DNA of 64,000 bases from Microbacteriaceae bacterium (GTDB lineage: Bacteria; Actinomycetota; Actinomycetes; Actinomycetales; Microbacteriaceae), in the NCBI GenBank assembly GCA_025464995.1, contig JAODMO010000024.1:1-64000 (forward strand). Direction: 5' to 3'. How positions within the stretch are numbered: the first letter of the stretch is position 1; each line of letters starts with the position of its first letter. Under the pieces are notes generated by a model. That model was not told where the DNA came from, searched no databases, and saw nothing but the letters and a program-made list of their open reading frames with translations. Shown here piece by piece: positions 55,596 through 64,000 of this stretch. The position numbers and the translations under genes were made by a program.

Positions 55596-56834
55596 CTAGA
55601 AATCGACGCGCGGCTTGTAGCCCTCGTCACGCAGCTTGGCGAGCACTTCCTGCGCGTGCTCGGGGCCGCGCGTCTCGACGTGCAACTCAAGCTCGACGTG
55701 GCTGATCTGCATGCCTTCGCTGTGGCGCGTGTGCAGCACCTCGACAACGTTGGCGTTCGCCTCGGCAACGAGGGCTGCGATGCGCGCGAGCTGGCCGGGA
55801 CGGTCGGGCAGCGGTATGCGCAGCTTGAGGTAGCGCTCCGATGCCGCGAGTCCGTGGCTGATGACGCGCTCCATCATCATCGGGTCGATGTTGCCGCCGC
55901 TGAGCACGACGACCGTCTTGCCGGCATCCTTAACCTGGCCGGAGAGGATAGCGGCGACCCCGACCGCCCCCGCCGGCTCGACCACGAGCTTGGCGCGCTC
56001 GAGCAGCAGCAGCAGCGCGCGCGCGATGAGGTCGTCGTCGACGGTGATGACCTCGTCGACCAGCTCGGTGATCATGGCGAAGTTGAGCACGCCGGGGCGT
56101 CCGACGTTGATGCCGTCGGCGATCGTCGGCAGCGTCTTGATCTCGGTGATGTAGCCGTTCTGCAGCGACAGGGGGTACGGGGCGGCGTTAGAGGCCTGCA
56201 CACCGATGACGCGAACGGTGCGTCCCTCGAGTGCCGCCCGCTGCTTCACGACGCTCGCGACGCCGGAGATGAGCCCGCCGCCGCCGATCGGGACGATGAA
56301 GGTGTCGACATCCGTGACCTGATCGAGCATCTCGAGCCCGAGCGTGCCCTGCCCCGTCACCACGTCGATGTGGTCGAACGGCGGGATGAGCACAGCGCCC
56401 GTGCGCTCGGCGAACTCTGCGGCTGCACGGAGCGGCTCCTCGACCGTGGTGCCCCGCAACACCACCTCGGCGCCGTAGCCGCGGGTCGCGGCGAGCTTCG
56501 GCTGGGGCACGCCGACGGGCATGAAGATCGTCGCCTTGATGCCGAGCTCACGAGCGGCGAACGCGACACCCTGCGCGTGGTTGCCGGCGGACGCCGCGAC
56601 GACGCCGCGGGCCTTCTCGTCGTCACTCAGCCGGGCGAGCCGGTTGTAGGCGCCGCGGATCTTATACGACCCCGTGCGCTGCAGGTTCTCACACTTGAGG
56701 TACACGGGAGACCCGAGGATCTCCGACATGAACCGCGCCGTCTCCATCGGTGTGACATCCGCGACCCGGGAGACGATGCTGCGCGCTCCCTCGAAATCGG
56801 CCAGTGTCGGTCCGATGAGGGAGGTCTCTGTCAT
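55596..56834 (-). CDS. ilvA: Threonine ammonia-lyase (threonine deaminase)
   Basis: IlvA converts threonine to 2-oxobutyrate, the entry to isoleucine synthesis. The 412-residue protein has the PLP lysine Lys58 in RTGSYKIRGAYN, the SAGNHAQGVA phosphate region, the GGGGLISG loop and a single C-terminal ACT-like domain (about 330-412, RIPLPDRPGQLARIAALV). One ACT domain and this length match the shorter type; feedback inhibition by isoleucine is possible but not readable. Its ATG overlaps the stop of the AI-2E gene (ATGA). Confidence 0.93.
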   Translation of the reverse strand: MTETSLIGPTLADFEGARSIVSRVADVTPMETARFMSEILGSPVYLKCENLQRTGSYKIRGAYNRLARLSDDEKARGVVAASAGNHAQGVAFAARELGIKATIFMPVGVPQPKLAATRGYGAEVVLRGTTVEEPLRAAAEFAERTGAVLIPPFDHIDVVTGQGTLGLEMLDQVTDVDTFIVPIGGGGLISGVASVVKQRAALEGRTVRVIGVQASNAAPYPLSLQNGYITEIKTLPTIADGINVGRPGVLNFAMITELVDEVITVDDDLIARALLLLLERAKLVVEPAGAVGVAAILSGQVKDAGKTVVVLSGGNIDPMMMERVISHGLAASERYLKLRIPLPDRPGQLARIAALVAEANANVVEVLHTRHSEGMQISHVELELHVETRGPEHAQEVLAKLRDEGYKPRVDF

Positions 56835-57994
56835 TGCTCGATGGCTTCTTTCAGATTCGGACGCCGGGTCTCGCGCCACTTGCCGCTCGCGATGTAGGTC
56901 ACCATCACGTTGAGCGTCGCAACTAACGGTACCGCGAAGAGGGCGCCGATGATGCCCGCGACGCCCGCGCCGGCGGCCACGGCGAAGACCACCGCGAGGG
57001 GATGCACCTTGACCGCGGCACCCATCACGAGGGGCTGGAGGATGTGGCCCTCGACCTGCTGCACGAGCAACACGATGCCGAGCATGATGAGGGCCTGGAT
57101 CGGGCCCAGGTAGACGAGTGCCACGAGGATCGCGATGGCTCCCGTGAGCACCGCACCGACGACGGGGATGAATGACCCGAGGAAGACCGCGATGGTGATC
57201 GGGATGACGAGCGGGAACCCGCCGTAGAAGAGCCCGAGGATGAAGGCGCCGAGGCCGATGCCGACCGCGTCGATGGCCGCGACGAGGATCTGCACCCGCA
57301 CGAAGGTCGTGAGGGTGATCCATCCCGCATGCCCGGAGCCGTCGACCGCGGGGCGCGCCTTGCGCGGGAACAGGCGTACGACCCAACGCCAGATGCCGCC
57401 ACCGTCGGCGAGGAGGAAGATCGTCGCGAAGAGGGTGAGCAGCAGTCCGGTGAGGAAGTGCCCCGCGGTCAGTCCCACCGAGAGCGCACCCGACCACAGC
57501 GCGTTGCTGTTTGACTGCACGGAGGCGAAGGCCGTGTCGAGGTAGCCGTTGAACTCCTGCGCGTCGATGCCGAAGTTGGTGTTGAGCCAGTCCTGAAAGT
57601 CGGCGTAGGCGACCATAGACCGCTCCTGGATGTCGGCGGACCCCGCCCGAATCTGCGACACGACGAGGTAGATGAGGGCGGAGACAATCGCGATCGTGCC
57701 GACGAGCGCGACGACGACGGCGATCGCCTTCGGCCAGCGGTGTCGCTGCAGCAACTGCACGATCGGAACGAGCAGCGCCGAGATGAGGATCGCGATCATG
57801 AAGGGGATCACGATCTCACGCAACTGCACGATGACGAGGCCGAAGACCACGGCGACGGCGACCACAGCGAGGATCCGCCACGACCACGCACCGGCGATCT
57901 TCATGCCGGCGGGAACGGCCCGGTCTATCACCTCGTCTCGGATAGCGGGGAGCTGCGGGATTGTCTCGATGGGGCGGCGCTCGCGGTAGAACAT
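56831..57994 (-). CDS. AI-2E family transporter
   Basis: A 387-residue membrane protein of the AI-2E/PerM/YdiK family. Hydrophobic pairs lie near residues 35-85, followed by a soluble insert with RAGSADIQERSMVAYADFQDW, and a C-terminal membrane block containing the family segments PIVGAVLTGAIAILVAL and VEGHILQPLVMGAAVKVHPL. Substrates of the family vary. The ATG lies exactly six bases after TAGACT, so the mRNA is probably leaderless. It is the first gene of a two-gene unit with ilvA. Confidence 0.92.
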   Translation of the reverse strand: MFYRERRPIETIPQLPAIRDEVIDRAVPAGMKIAGAWSWRILAVVAVAVVFGLVIVQLREIVIPFMIAILISALLVPIVQLLQRHRWPKAIAVVVALVGTIAIVSALIYLVVSQIRAGSADIQERSMVAYADFQDWLNTNFGIDAQEFNGYLDTAFASVQSNSNALWSGALSVGLTAGHFLTGLLLTLFATIFLLADGGGIWRWVVRLFPRKARPAVDGSGHAGWITLTTFVRVQILVAAIDAVGIGLGAFILGLFYGGFPLVIPITIAVFLGSFIPVVGAVLTGAIAILVALVYLGPIQALIMLGIVLLVQQVEGHILQPLVMGAAVKVHPLAVVFAVAAGAGVAGIIGALFAVPLVATLNVMVTYIASGKWRETRRPNLKEAIEQ

Positions 57995-58006
57995 TTCCCG
58001 AGTCTA
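57995..58006 (-). promoter_or_regulatory. Leaderless promoter of the AI-2E-ilvA unit (TAGACT, 6 bases, ATG)
   Basis: TAGACT at 58001-58006 on the minus strand ends six bases before the ATG at 57992-57994. The intergenic space from the upstream transporter gene is only 28 bases, so the -35 lies inside that gene. Confidence 0.65.
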
Positions 58007-58022
58007 TGCAACGACGAAATCC

Positions 58023-59105
58023 TCAGCGAGCACTTGCGGCGACAGCCGAAAGCCTGAGACTCAGGAACGCGGCGGCGCCGGCGACCGGATGATCGCGCAC
58101 GTCGTGCTGGGCGGAGATGAGGGATCCATCCGGCAGTCGGAACTGCGTGCGGCGCAGCGATCCGAGGAAGCTCGACGACACGACGGTGACCGCGATGGCG
58201 TCGGCGTCACCGGCGCTCGCGATCGCGACATCCTCGGGTCGGATGTAGGCGAGCACGGGTCCGTCGGCTTGCGGCGCCCCGAGCAGCGGCAGCCGCACGC
58301 CGTGCACCTCGACGGCACCGCCGACGACGACCCCGGGCACCCGGCTCGTGAGTCCGACAAAGTCGGCGACGAAGGTGGTGGCGGGGGTCGCGTACAACTG
58401 CTCCGGGGTGCCGATCTGCACGATGCGCCCAGCACGCATGACCGCGACACGATCGGCCACAGCGAGCGCCTCCTCCTGATCGTGCGTCACAAACACCGTC
58501 GTGATGCCGAGGTCGCGGGTGATACGACGGATCTCCTCCCGTAACTGCACGCGCACCTTGGCATCGAGGGCGCTGAGCGGCTCGTCGAGCAGCAGCACGC
58601 GCGGACGCGTGGCTAGGGCCCGTGCGAGGGCGACGCGTTGCTGCTGGCCGCCGGAGAGCTGGTGTGCGAACCGCTCACCGTGGCTGCCGAGGCCGACCAT
58701 CTCGATGGCGTCCGTCGCCCGCGTGCGGCGGTCGACCTTCGCGACCCGGCGCATCCGGAGTCCGAACTCGACGTTCCCCAGCGCGGTCATGTGCGGGAAG
58801 AGCGAGTACGACTGGAAGACCATCCCGATGTCGCGCTTGTTGGTCGGCACCTCGGCCACGTCGACGCCGTCGACGCGGATGCTGCCACCGTCGATGCGCT
58901 CGAGACCCGAGAGTGCGCGCAGCACGGTCGTCTTGCCGCAACCCGACGGCCCGAGAAGGGCGATGAACTCCCCCGGCGCGATGTCGAGGTCGATGCCCGT
59001 GAGCGCGCGGTGCGAGCCGTAGGTCTTGACGACATTGCGCAGGGAGACGGTCGCGCCGCTCCCGGGCTCGCCGGGCAGGGTGCGGGTGGGTGCCGTGTGG
59101 GTCAT
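58023..59105 (-). CDS. ABC importer ATP-binding protein with TOBE domain
   Basis: A 360-residue ATPase of the PotA/FbpC group. Walker A GPSGCGKT is at 52-59, then MVFQSYSLFPHM, signature [12 protein letters not shown] and Walker B VLLLDEPLSALD. The C-terminal part (about 270-360) is a TOBE-like domain with AYIRPEDVAIA. The ATG at 59103-59105 overlaps the stop of the second permease (ATGA). With two permeases and a binding protein it makes a complete importer of the iron/polyamine/thiamine/phosphonate class. Confidence 0.9.
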   Translation of the reverse strand: MTHTAPTRTLPGEPGSGATVSLRNVVKTYGSHRALTGIDLDIAPGEFIALLGPSGCGKTTVLRALSGLERIDGGSIRVDGVDVAEVPTNKRDIGMVFQSYSLFPHMTALGNVEFGLRMRRVAKVDRRTRATDAIEMVGLGSHGERFAHQLSGGQQQRVALARALATRPRVLLLDEPLSALDAKVRVQLREEIRRITRDLGITTVFVTHDQEEALAVADRVAVMRAGRIVQIGTPEQLYATPATTFVADFVGLTSRVPGVVVGGAVEVHGVRLPLLGAPQADGPVLAYIRPEDVAIASAGDADAIAVTVVSSSFLGSLRRTQFRLPDGSLISAQHDVRDHPVAGAAAFLSLRLSAVAASAR

Positions 59106-59917
59106 GATGCGCTTCCATTGCGACGGGCACGGCCGAGACGGCCGATGGAGAGGAGGAGGAGGAACGCGAGCGCGAGGGCGAGCAGTGCGAAGATGACCGC
59201 GACATACGGATCGGACTGCGACACCTGCAGCAGCGCCGTCTGCAGGGTGACGCGGTTGAGCAGGCTCGCGATGGTGAACTCGCCGAGCACGACCGCAACC
59301 GAGATGAACGACGCCGCGAGCACGCCGCGCTTCAGGTTGGGCAGCAGCACGAACCAGAGCACGCGCCCCCAGCCGGCCGAGAGGGTGCGCGCGGCCTCGG
59401 TCAGCGTCACGACGTCGACGGCGTCGAGGTTCGACTGGAGGGCCCGGTACGCGTACGGCAGCACCGTGATGCCGTACGCGAGTGCGAGCGTCCAGACGGA
59501 TCCGCCGAGCAGTTCGACGACGACCGAGTAGACGGGCGCGAGCCCGACGACGAGCACGATGGCGGGCACCGTGATGGGGATGACGCAGACGAACTCGAGC
59601 ACACGCCGGAGCGGCGGAAACCGGAGGTGCACGAGGATCATCGTCGGCAGAAGCACCAGGAGCACGATGCCGACCGTCACGATCGCGAGCAGCAGCGAGT
59701 TGCCGATGCCGGTGAAGAGGTTGCGGTAGGTGCGTGACGCGTCGTCGGAGAACAGACCCGTCCAGTGGTCGATCGTGTAGCCGCCCGCGAGGCCGGAGCG
59801 GAAGGTGAACTCGATCATCGCGACGATGGGGATCGCGAAGACGAGCCCGACGCCGCCGAGGATGATCCAGCGGGCGACGGGGCCGGGTTCGGTTCCGATG
59901 CGTACGGCGTTTCTCAC
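59102..59917 (-). CDS. ABC importer permease (second subunit)
   Basis: A 271-residue permease with about six membrane helices and the BPD_transp_1 EAA loop DVVTLTEAARTLSAGWG. It starts at GTG sharing GTGA with the stop of the first permease. The N-terminal segment ARWIILGGVGLVFAIPIVAM is the first helix. It pairs with the larger permease to form the channel. Confidence 0.88.
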   Translation of the reverse strand: MRNAVRIGTEPGPVARWIILGGVGLVFAIPIVAMIEFTFRSGLAGGYTIDHWTGLFSDDASRTYRNLFTGIGNSLLLAIVTVGIVLLVLLPTMILVHLRFPPLRRVLEFVCVIPITVPAIVLVVGLAPVYSVVVELLGGSVWTLALAYGITVLPYAYRALQSNLDAVDVVTLTEAARTLSAGWGRVLWFVLLPNLKRGVLAASFISVAVVLGEFTIASLLNRVTLQTALLQVSQSDPYVAVIFALLALALAFLLLLSIGRLGRARRNGSAS

Positions 59918-60855
59918 TTCTGCCACCTCGAGGTTCTCGACTGGAGCGCGGAGTAGCCCCACATGACAACGACCATCACGATCACCATTCCGAGGGCGAG
60001 GGAGCCCGCCATGTTCTCGCGGCCGAGTAGGGTCTCGCTCACGAGGGCCCCGCGGATCTGCAGCGGCACGATCTGCGCACCCTGGCTGATGAGGGCGGCG
60101 GCGGTGGCGAACGACGAGAACGCGTTGGCAAACAGCAGCAGCAGGCTGCCGAAGAAGGAGGGCGCGAGCAGCGGCAACGCGATGCGCGTCCAGTAGGTGA
60201 AGCGGGTGCCGCCGAGGGTGGCGTTGGCCTCCGCCCACTGGGTCTTCAGCCCCTCGAGCGCGGGCAGGAAGGTGATGATCATGAGCGGAACCTGGAAGTA
60301 GATGTACACCGGCAGGAGGCCGGGCACCTGGTAGAGCCAGACACCGTTCTCGAAGATGTCGATGCCGAGACGCTCCTTGAGCAGTACGGTGACGAGCCCC
60401 TGGCCGCCGATCGTGGCGATGAAGGCGAACGCGAGCATCACGCCGCCGAATTGCGCCAGCACGCTCGAGGCGGAGTCGATGAGCGAGCGGAGCGGTCCGT
60501 CCACCCGGGTGCCGAGGAGCGCGTAACAGACGAGAGCGCCGACGACCGCGCCGACGACCGCGGTGACGGCGGATACCCAGAAGGAGCTCGCGAAGGTGCC
60601 GAGCACCGTCGGGCTGAAGAGACCGGGCACGTTGTCGAAGGTGAACGCGCCGTCGTCGGTGAGGAAGCCGCTGACCACGGCGATCGTCGTGGGGATGGCG
60701 AGGAAGACGAGCACGTAGAGCGCGAAGGGCGTGAGCCCCGCGTACTTGGCCAGCGCCGGGCGGCGACGGCGGGCTGCCTGTTCGCCGGTCGGATGCCGTG
60801 GAGACGGTGTCTCCGCGGCATCCGACACGAGAACCGGCGCGTTGGCGACAGTCAT
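59914..60855 (-). CDS. ABC importer permease (first subunit)
   Basis: A 313-residue permease with a charged N-terminus (HPTGEQAARRRRPALAKYAG), a first helix near 37-60 and a large periplasmic loop around 65-80, followed by the channel domain. The EAA-like loop is LEGLKTQWAEANATLGGTRF. It starts ten bases after the binding-protein gene and overlaps the next permease, so all four genes form one operon. Confidence 0.88.
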   Translation of the reverse strand: MTVANAPVLVSDAAETPSPRHPTGEQAARRRRPALAKYAGLTPFALYVLVFLAIPTTIAVVSGFLTDDGAFTFDNVPGLFSPTVLGTFASSFWVSAVTAVVGAVVGALVCYALLGTRVDGPLRSLIDSASSVLAQFGGVMLAFAFIATIGGQGLVTVLLKERLGIDIFENGVWLYQVPGLLPVYIYFQVPLMIITFLPALEGLKTQWAEANATLGGTRFTYWTRIALPLLAPSFFGSLLLLFANAFSSFATAAALISQGAQIVPLQIRGALVSETLLGRENMAGSLALGMVIVMVVVMWGYSALQSRTSRWQK

Positions 60856-60864
60856 GGGTTGCTG

Positions 60865-61983
60865 CTAGCCGATGGCCGCAGCCCACTTCTCTGCGAGAAG
60901 GGTGGATGCCACGGCTGACTGCGCCTCGGTGGGAGTCACGATGTCGCCCTCGAGGTTGCCGATGACGGCAATGGCGTCTTCGTCGGTGGTCCCCGCCTCG
61001 TTCATGGCCTCGAGGGTGACGGGGTACGCGCCGCCGGTGATGAACATGTTCTGCGCGTCGGCGCTGAACAGGAACTCCTGCCACAAGCGAGCAGCGGCGG
61101 GGTGCGGGGCATCCACGTTGATCGCCTGGTTGTAGAAGCTCGTGTAGACCGAGCCCGGGAGCGTCGTCACCTTCCAGCCGTCGACCGTCGCGGCGGCAGC
61201 GAGGTTGTTGTAGCTCCAGTCGAAGACGACCGTGGTCTCACCCGAGGCGATGGTCGCGGGGGTCGGGTCGACGGGCAGGAAGTTGCCCGCGTCGGCCAGT
61301 TCGCCGAAGAACTCGATGCCCGGGGTGAAGTCGTCGAGCGTTCCGCCGTTCTGCACCGTGGCGAGACCGACGGCCGCGAAGGCCGCGCCGGCCTGGGTCG
61401 GGTCGCCGTTGATGGCGACGGCGCCCTTGTACTCGCTCCCGAGCAGGTCGTCGAGCGATTCAGGCTCGTCGACCTCGTTGGAGTTGAAGCCGATCGACAT
61501 GCTGCCCGTGTAGTCGTTGACCCAGAGCCCGGTGGCCTCCTTGTTGGCGTCGGGGATCTCGTTCCAGTTCGCGACCTGGTAGGCGGCGAAGTTGTCGGTC
61601 TCGGCGAGCGCGACGGCCGAACCGAGGTCGAAGACGTCGGGTGCCGTGTCCTGCCCCTTGAGGTTGTCTGCCGCGGTGATCTCCTCGGCGCTCGAGATGC
61701 CGGGGTCGGCGGAGTTGACGGTGATGTCGTACTTCTTCTCGAAGGCGGCCTTGATCTTGCCGTAGTTCGCCCAGTCGTCGGGCAGTGCGATCACGTTGAG
61801 CTCTCCCTCGGCTCGGGCGGCGGTGACGAGGGCGTCGAGCCCGCCGAAGTCGTCGGCGCTCGTGGCGGTCGCGGCGTCGACGTCGGACTTCGCCGACGAG
61901 TCGTCGGTCGCCGCGCACGCGCTGAGTGTGATTGCGGCGGCGGCCATGATGGCCGCGCCCGTGAGGTGACGCTTTCCGAACAA
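60865..61983 (-). CDS. Extracellular solute-binding lipoprotein of ABC importer
   Basis: A 372-residue SBP_bac type-2 protein. The signal peptide ends at the lipobox LSAC with Cys23. Mature segments such as GELNVIALPDDWANYGKI, EKKYDITVNSADPG and DVFDLGSAVALAETD resemble binding proteins for iron, spermidine/putrescine or aminoethylphosphonate; the ligand is not determined. The start is TTG at 61981-61983, because GGAGG lies five bases upstream and no ATG precedes the signal peptide. The operon carries no enzyme gene that would reveal the substrate. Confidence 0.88.
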   Translation of the reverse strand: MFGKRHLTGAAIMAAAAITLSACAATDDSSAKSDVDAATATSADDFGGLDALVTAARAEGELNVIALPDDWANYGKIKAAFEKKYDITVNSADPGISSAEEITAADNLKGQDTAPDVFDLGSAVALAETDNFAAYQVANWNEIPDANKEATGLWVNDYTGSMSIGFNSNEVDEPESLDDLLGSEYKGAVAINGDPTQAGAAFAAVGLATVQNGGTLDDFTPGIEFFGELADAGNFLPVDPTPATIASGETTVVFDWSYNNLAAAATVDGWKVTTLPGSVYTSFYNQAINVDAPHPAAARLWQEFLFSADAQNMFITGGAYPVTLEAMNEAGTTDEDAIAVIGNLEGDIVTPTEAQSAVASTLLAEKWAAAIG

Positions 61984-62133
61984 GGGGTCCTCCAGATGGT
62001 CGTGCCGGCCGCCCGCGCTGTGAGCGGGCAGAAGGGAACCGGGTCGACCGCTGTGAACGATACGGAGACGGCGGTACGCGAGGTCGACGGGTCGGTGAAC
62101 GGGTGACGAATTCCGGATGTCGGCGGGCCTCAC

Positions 62134-62145
62134 TACAGTTCGAGG
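62134..62145 (+). promoter_or_regulatory. Leaderless promoter of the YcaQ-like gene (TACAGT, 6 bases, GTG)
   Basis: TACAGT at 62134-62139 ends six bases before the GTG at 62146. The GAGG within the six-base spacer is too close to act as a ribosome site. Confidence 0.6.
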
Positions 62146-63369
62146 GTGGCGACTTCTCTCTCGGCAGCGCAGGCGCGGCGAATCGCGCTGCGCGCACAGG
62201 GGTTCGGCACGCAGGGTCGGGCTCCCGGCGCGGCTTCGGGCCCCGGCATCCGTCGACTCGGCTCGGTCATCGACCGCCTCGGCCTGCTGCAGCTCGACTC
62301 GGTCAACGTCTTCGAGCGCAGCCACTACCTGCCCGTCTTCGCGCGCCTTGGCAGTTTCGACAAGGCGGATCTCGACCGGCTGACTTTCGGCCCGGCCGGG
62401 CGCTACACCGAGTACTGGGCGCACGAGGCGGCGATCATCCCGATGGAGAGGCGTCCGCTGTTCCAGTGGCGCATGGACGCACGGCGGGCAGGCAGTGAGG
62501 CGGACACTGACAGCTGGGTGCACTCCAACCGGCCCATGCTCGACTGGCTGCGCGCCGAGCTCGCGGCGAAGGGGCCGCTGCCCGCGAGCCAGATCGAGCA
62601 CGATGCGAACAGGGGCACGGGCTCGTGGTGGGGCTGGTCCGACGTCAAGCGCGGTCTCGAGGTGCTGTTCGGTTGGGGTGAGGTGGTGTCGGCGGGACGC
62701 ACCCGGTTCGAACGCACCTACGCGCTCGCGGAGCAACGCGTGCCCGCCGACATCCTCGCGACGACCGTGTCGGAGACCGATGCCGTGCGCACGCTCATCG
62801 CGCTGTCGGCGCGCGCCCACGGCATCGGCACGGTCGCCGACCTGGCGGACTACTACCGCATCCGGCAGGCGCCGACGCGAGCCGCGATCGCCGACCTCGA
62901 GGAGAGCGGCGAGCTGCTCCCGGTGTCGGTCGAGGGGTGGACGCAACCGGCGTGGCTGCACCGCGACGCCCGCGTCCCGCGGCGCATGGAGGCGGCGGCG
63001 CTGCTGTCGCCGTTCGATCCCGTGGTGTGGGCGCGGCCCCGCTCCGAGCGGCTCTTCGACTTCCACTACCGCATCGAGATATACACGCCCGCACACAAGC
63101 GGATCTTCGGCTACTACAGCCTGCCCGTGCTGCTCGACGATCGCATCGTCGGCCGCATCGACCTCAAGAGCGACCGGCACAACCGGGTGCTGCGCGTGCA
63201 GTCCGCGTGGCGCGAGGCGGGAGCTCCGACGGGGATGGAGGAGCGGATCGTGCCGCTGCTCGAGAGCGCCCGCGCGTGGCAGGGTCTCGACGCCATCGAG
63301 GTGATCGACCGGGGCGACCTGGCGCACGATCTCGCCGGCGTGCTGTCCACGCGCCCGTCGGCCGGGTGA
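62146..63369 (+). CDS. YcaQ-like winged-helix DNA glycosylase
   Basis: A 407-residue member of the HTH_42/YcaQ-AlkZ family, which unhooks interstrand DNA crosslinks. The catalytic QxD motif appears as LGLLQLDSVNV, near residue 50, followed by the family segments SHYLPVFARLG and YTEYWAHEAAIIP; the C-terminal part contains LLSPFDPVVWARPRSERLFDF. GTG 62146 is supported by the leaderless -10 directly upstream. It is divergent from the ABC importer. Confidence 0.9.
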   Translation: MATSLSAAQARRIALRAQGFGTQGRAPGAASGPGIRRLGSVIDRLGLLQLDSVNVFERSHYLPVFARLGSFDKADLDRLTFGPAGRYTEYWAHEAAIIPMERRPLFQWRMDARRAGSEADTDSWVHSNRPMLDWLRAELAAKGPLPASQIEHDANRGTGSWWGWSDVKRGLEVLFGWGEVVSAGRTRFERTYALAEQRVPADILATTVSETDAVRTLIALSARAHGIGTVADLADYYRIRQAPTRAAIADLEESGELLPVSVEGWTQPAWLHRDARVPRRMEAAALLSPFDPVVWARPRSERLFDFHYRIEIYTPAHKRIFGYYSLPVLLDDRIVGRIDLKSDRHNRVLRVQSAWREAGAPTGMEERIVPLLESARAWQGLDAIEVIDRGDLAHDLAGVLSTRPSAG

Positions 63370-63415
63370 CGAGACCCGCTTCCTCCGGTGCCGTCGCGCT
63401 GCCATCATCGCTTCC

Positions 63416-63686
63416 ATGACGACCATCGTGATCTTCCACTCCGCACGACTACGACACGGCGATCGCGTGGTCTCGGCGACGGCCACCGCCACCTCGAGGA
63501 GCCCGAGCTCACCACCGTCGTGGAGGTGTCGGACGGCTTTCTCGTCGCGGACTTCTCGCAGGGTTCGGGCCACGCCGTCTATGTCGCGACGAAGCGCAGG
63601 GTCGCCGGTGTGCTGCAGGCCTCCGGCTCGATCCGCTCGAGCGGTTCGGCGACGAGGCCGCCTCGCCGACCGGGGTCGGCTCATAG
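63416..63686 (+). pseudogene. Decayed dienelactone-hydrolase-family gene
   Basis: The start MTTIVIFHSA (63416 onward) matches the opening of alpha/beta hydrolases of the dienelactone hydrolase family, then the frame breaks. A second frame carries VSDGFLVADFSQGSG, the nucleophile-elbow region, and YVATKRRVAGVLQASGSI, and a third frame ends LERFGDEAASPTGVGS at a TAG at 63684-63686. Most of the N-terminal half and the whole C-terminus are missing. Family identity is by eye. Confidence 0.6.
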
Positions 63687-63700
63687 AGCCACCAGAAGGT

Positions 63701-64000
63701 CTAGAAGCCGCCGCCGATCTGGTGCAGGCGCTCGACGCGCTCCGCGATCGGCGGGTGCGTGCTGAACAGCTTGTCGATGAGTCCGGGCTTGTTCGGGTCG
63801 GCGATCCACATGTGCGCCATCGAGGAGTTCTGTCGACGCACGGGCCGTCCGTACGCGCCGAGCTTCGTCAGTGCGCTCGCGAGGGCGTCGGGGTGACGCG
63901 TGGTCATCGCGCCCGTGGCATCCGCGAGGTATTCGCGCTGGCGCGACACGGCGGCCTGTACGATGCCCGCGACGAGAGGCGAGATGATTAGCGCCGCGAT
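63701..64000 (-). CDS. C-terminal part of an HtpX-like M48 membrane protease
   Basis: The last 99 codons of a gene that starts beyond the window. ISPLVAGIVQAAVSRQREYLADA carries the third zinc ligand (Glu in SRQREY) of M48 proteases, preceded by a membrane helix, and FSTHPPIAERVERLHQ is the typical HtpX C-terminus. HtpX degrades misfolded membrane proteins. The HEXXH motif lies outside the window. Confidence 0.88.
   Translation of the reverse strand: MAALIISPLVAGIVQAAVSRQREYLADATGAMTTRHPDALASALTKLGAYGRPVRRQNSSMAHMWIADPNKPGLIDKLFSTHPPIAERVERLHQIGGGF

Overview
This 64-kb window is chromosomal DNA from a high-GC Gram-positive bacterium, almost certainly an actinobacterium of the Microbacteriaceae type. 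The evidence is uniform GC-rich codon use, frequent GTG/TTG starts, a mycothiol-conjugate amidase (Mca), the Corynebacterium-like gluABCD and iol gene orders, actinobacterial small families (DUF1844, DUF4245, DUF4307) and many genes that appear to be transcribed without a leader. No rRNA or tRNA gene, insertion sequence, integrase, phage gene or CRISPR array was seen.

Layout: (1) 1-842, the end of a probable SatD-like protein and a membrane protein. (2) 899-10697, a complete arginine operon on the minus strand, read argC-J-B-D-F-(membrane protein)-G-H-mpg, with stop/start overlaps joining argC through the membrane gene and an arginine-rich leader peptide upstream. (3) 10831-20157, pheST, a glutamate-type ABC transporter (gluABCD), a SPOUT RNA methyltransferase and infC-rpmI-rplT. 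(4) 20391-22771, DUF1844, rmuC and an unknown gene. (5) 22808-37569, a myo-inositol island: transaldolase-like protein, sugar ABC importer, two Gfo/Idh dehydrogenases, the Corynebacterium-ordered iolC-(Cgl0159)-iolA-iolB-iolD-iolE-iolG operon and a GntR regulator. (6) 37581-43773, glpX, fba, a histidine-kinase pair, a small membrane protein and ispH. (7) 43821-54914, xseAB, DUF4245, carbonic anhydrase, fumC, phoH, a class-V aminotransferase relative, uppS, hemolysin-III, mca, DUF4307 and greA. (8) 54989-64000, an epimerase pseudogene, ilvA, an AI-2E exporter, a four-gene ABC importer, a YcaQ-like glycosylase, a dienelactone-hydrolase pseudogene and the C-terminus of an HtpX-like protease.

The genes cooperate in clear blocks. 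The arg operon makes arginine from glutamate through the acetyl-recycling (ArgJ) route; the usual argR is missing from its place, and a 35-codon leader with nine Arg codons lies upstream, suggesting ribosome-mediated control. The inositol island would import the polyol, oxidise it (IolG), dehydrate (IolE), hydrolyse (IolD), isomerise (IolB), phosphorylate (IolC), cleave (Cgl0159 protein) and finish with IolA, giving DHAP and acetyl-CoA. A recurring TTGTC-N3-ACA site lies beside gntR, iolC and the importer genes and probably binds the GntR protein.

Most notable: the arginine leader; a family of -10 boxes spaced exactly six bases from start codons; a textbook intrinsic terminator inside the RNA methyltransferase gene; an aminotransferase-fold protein with Thr at the PLP-lysine position; and two decayed genes.
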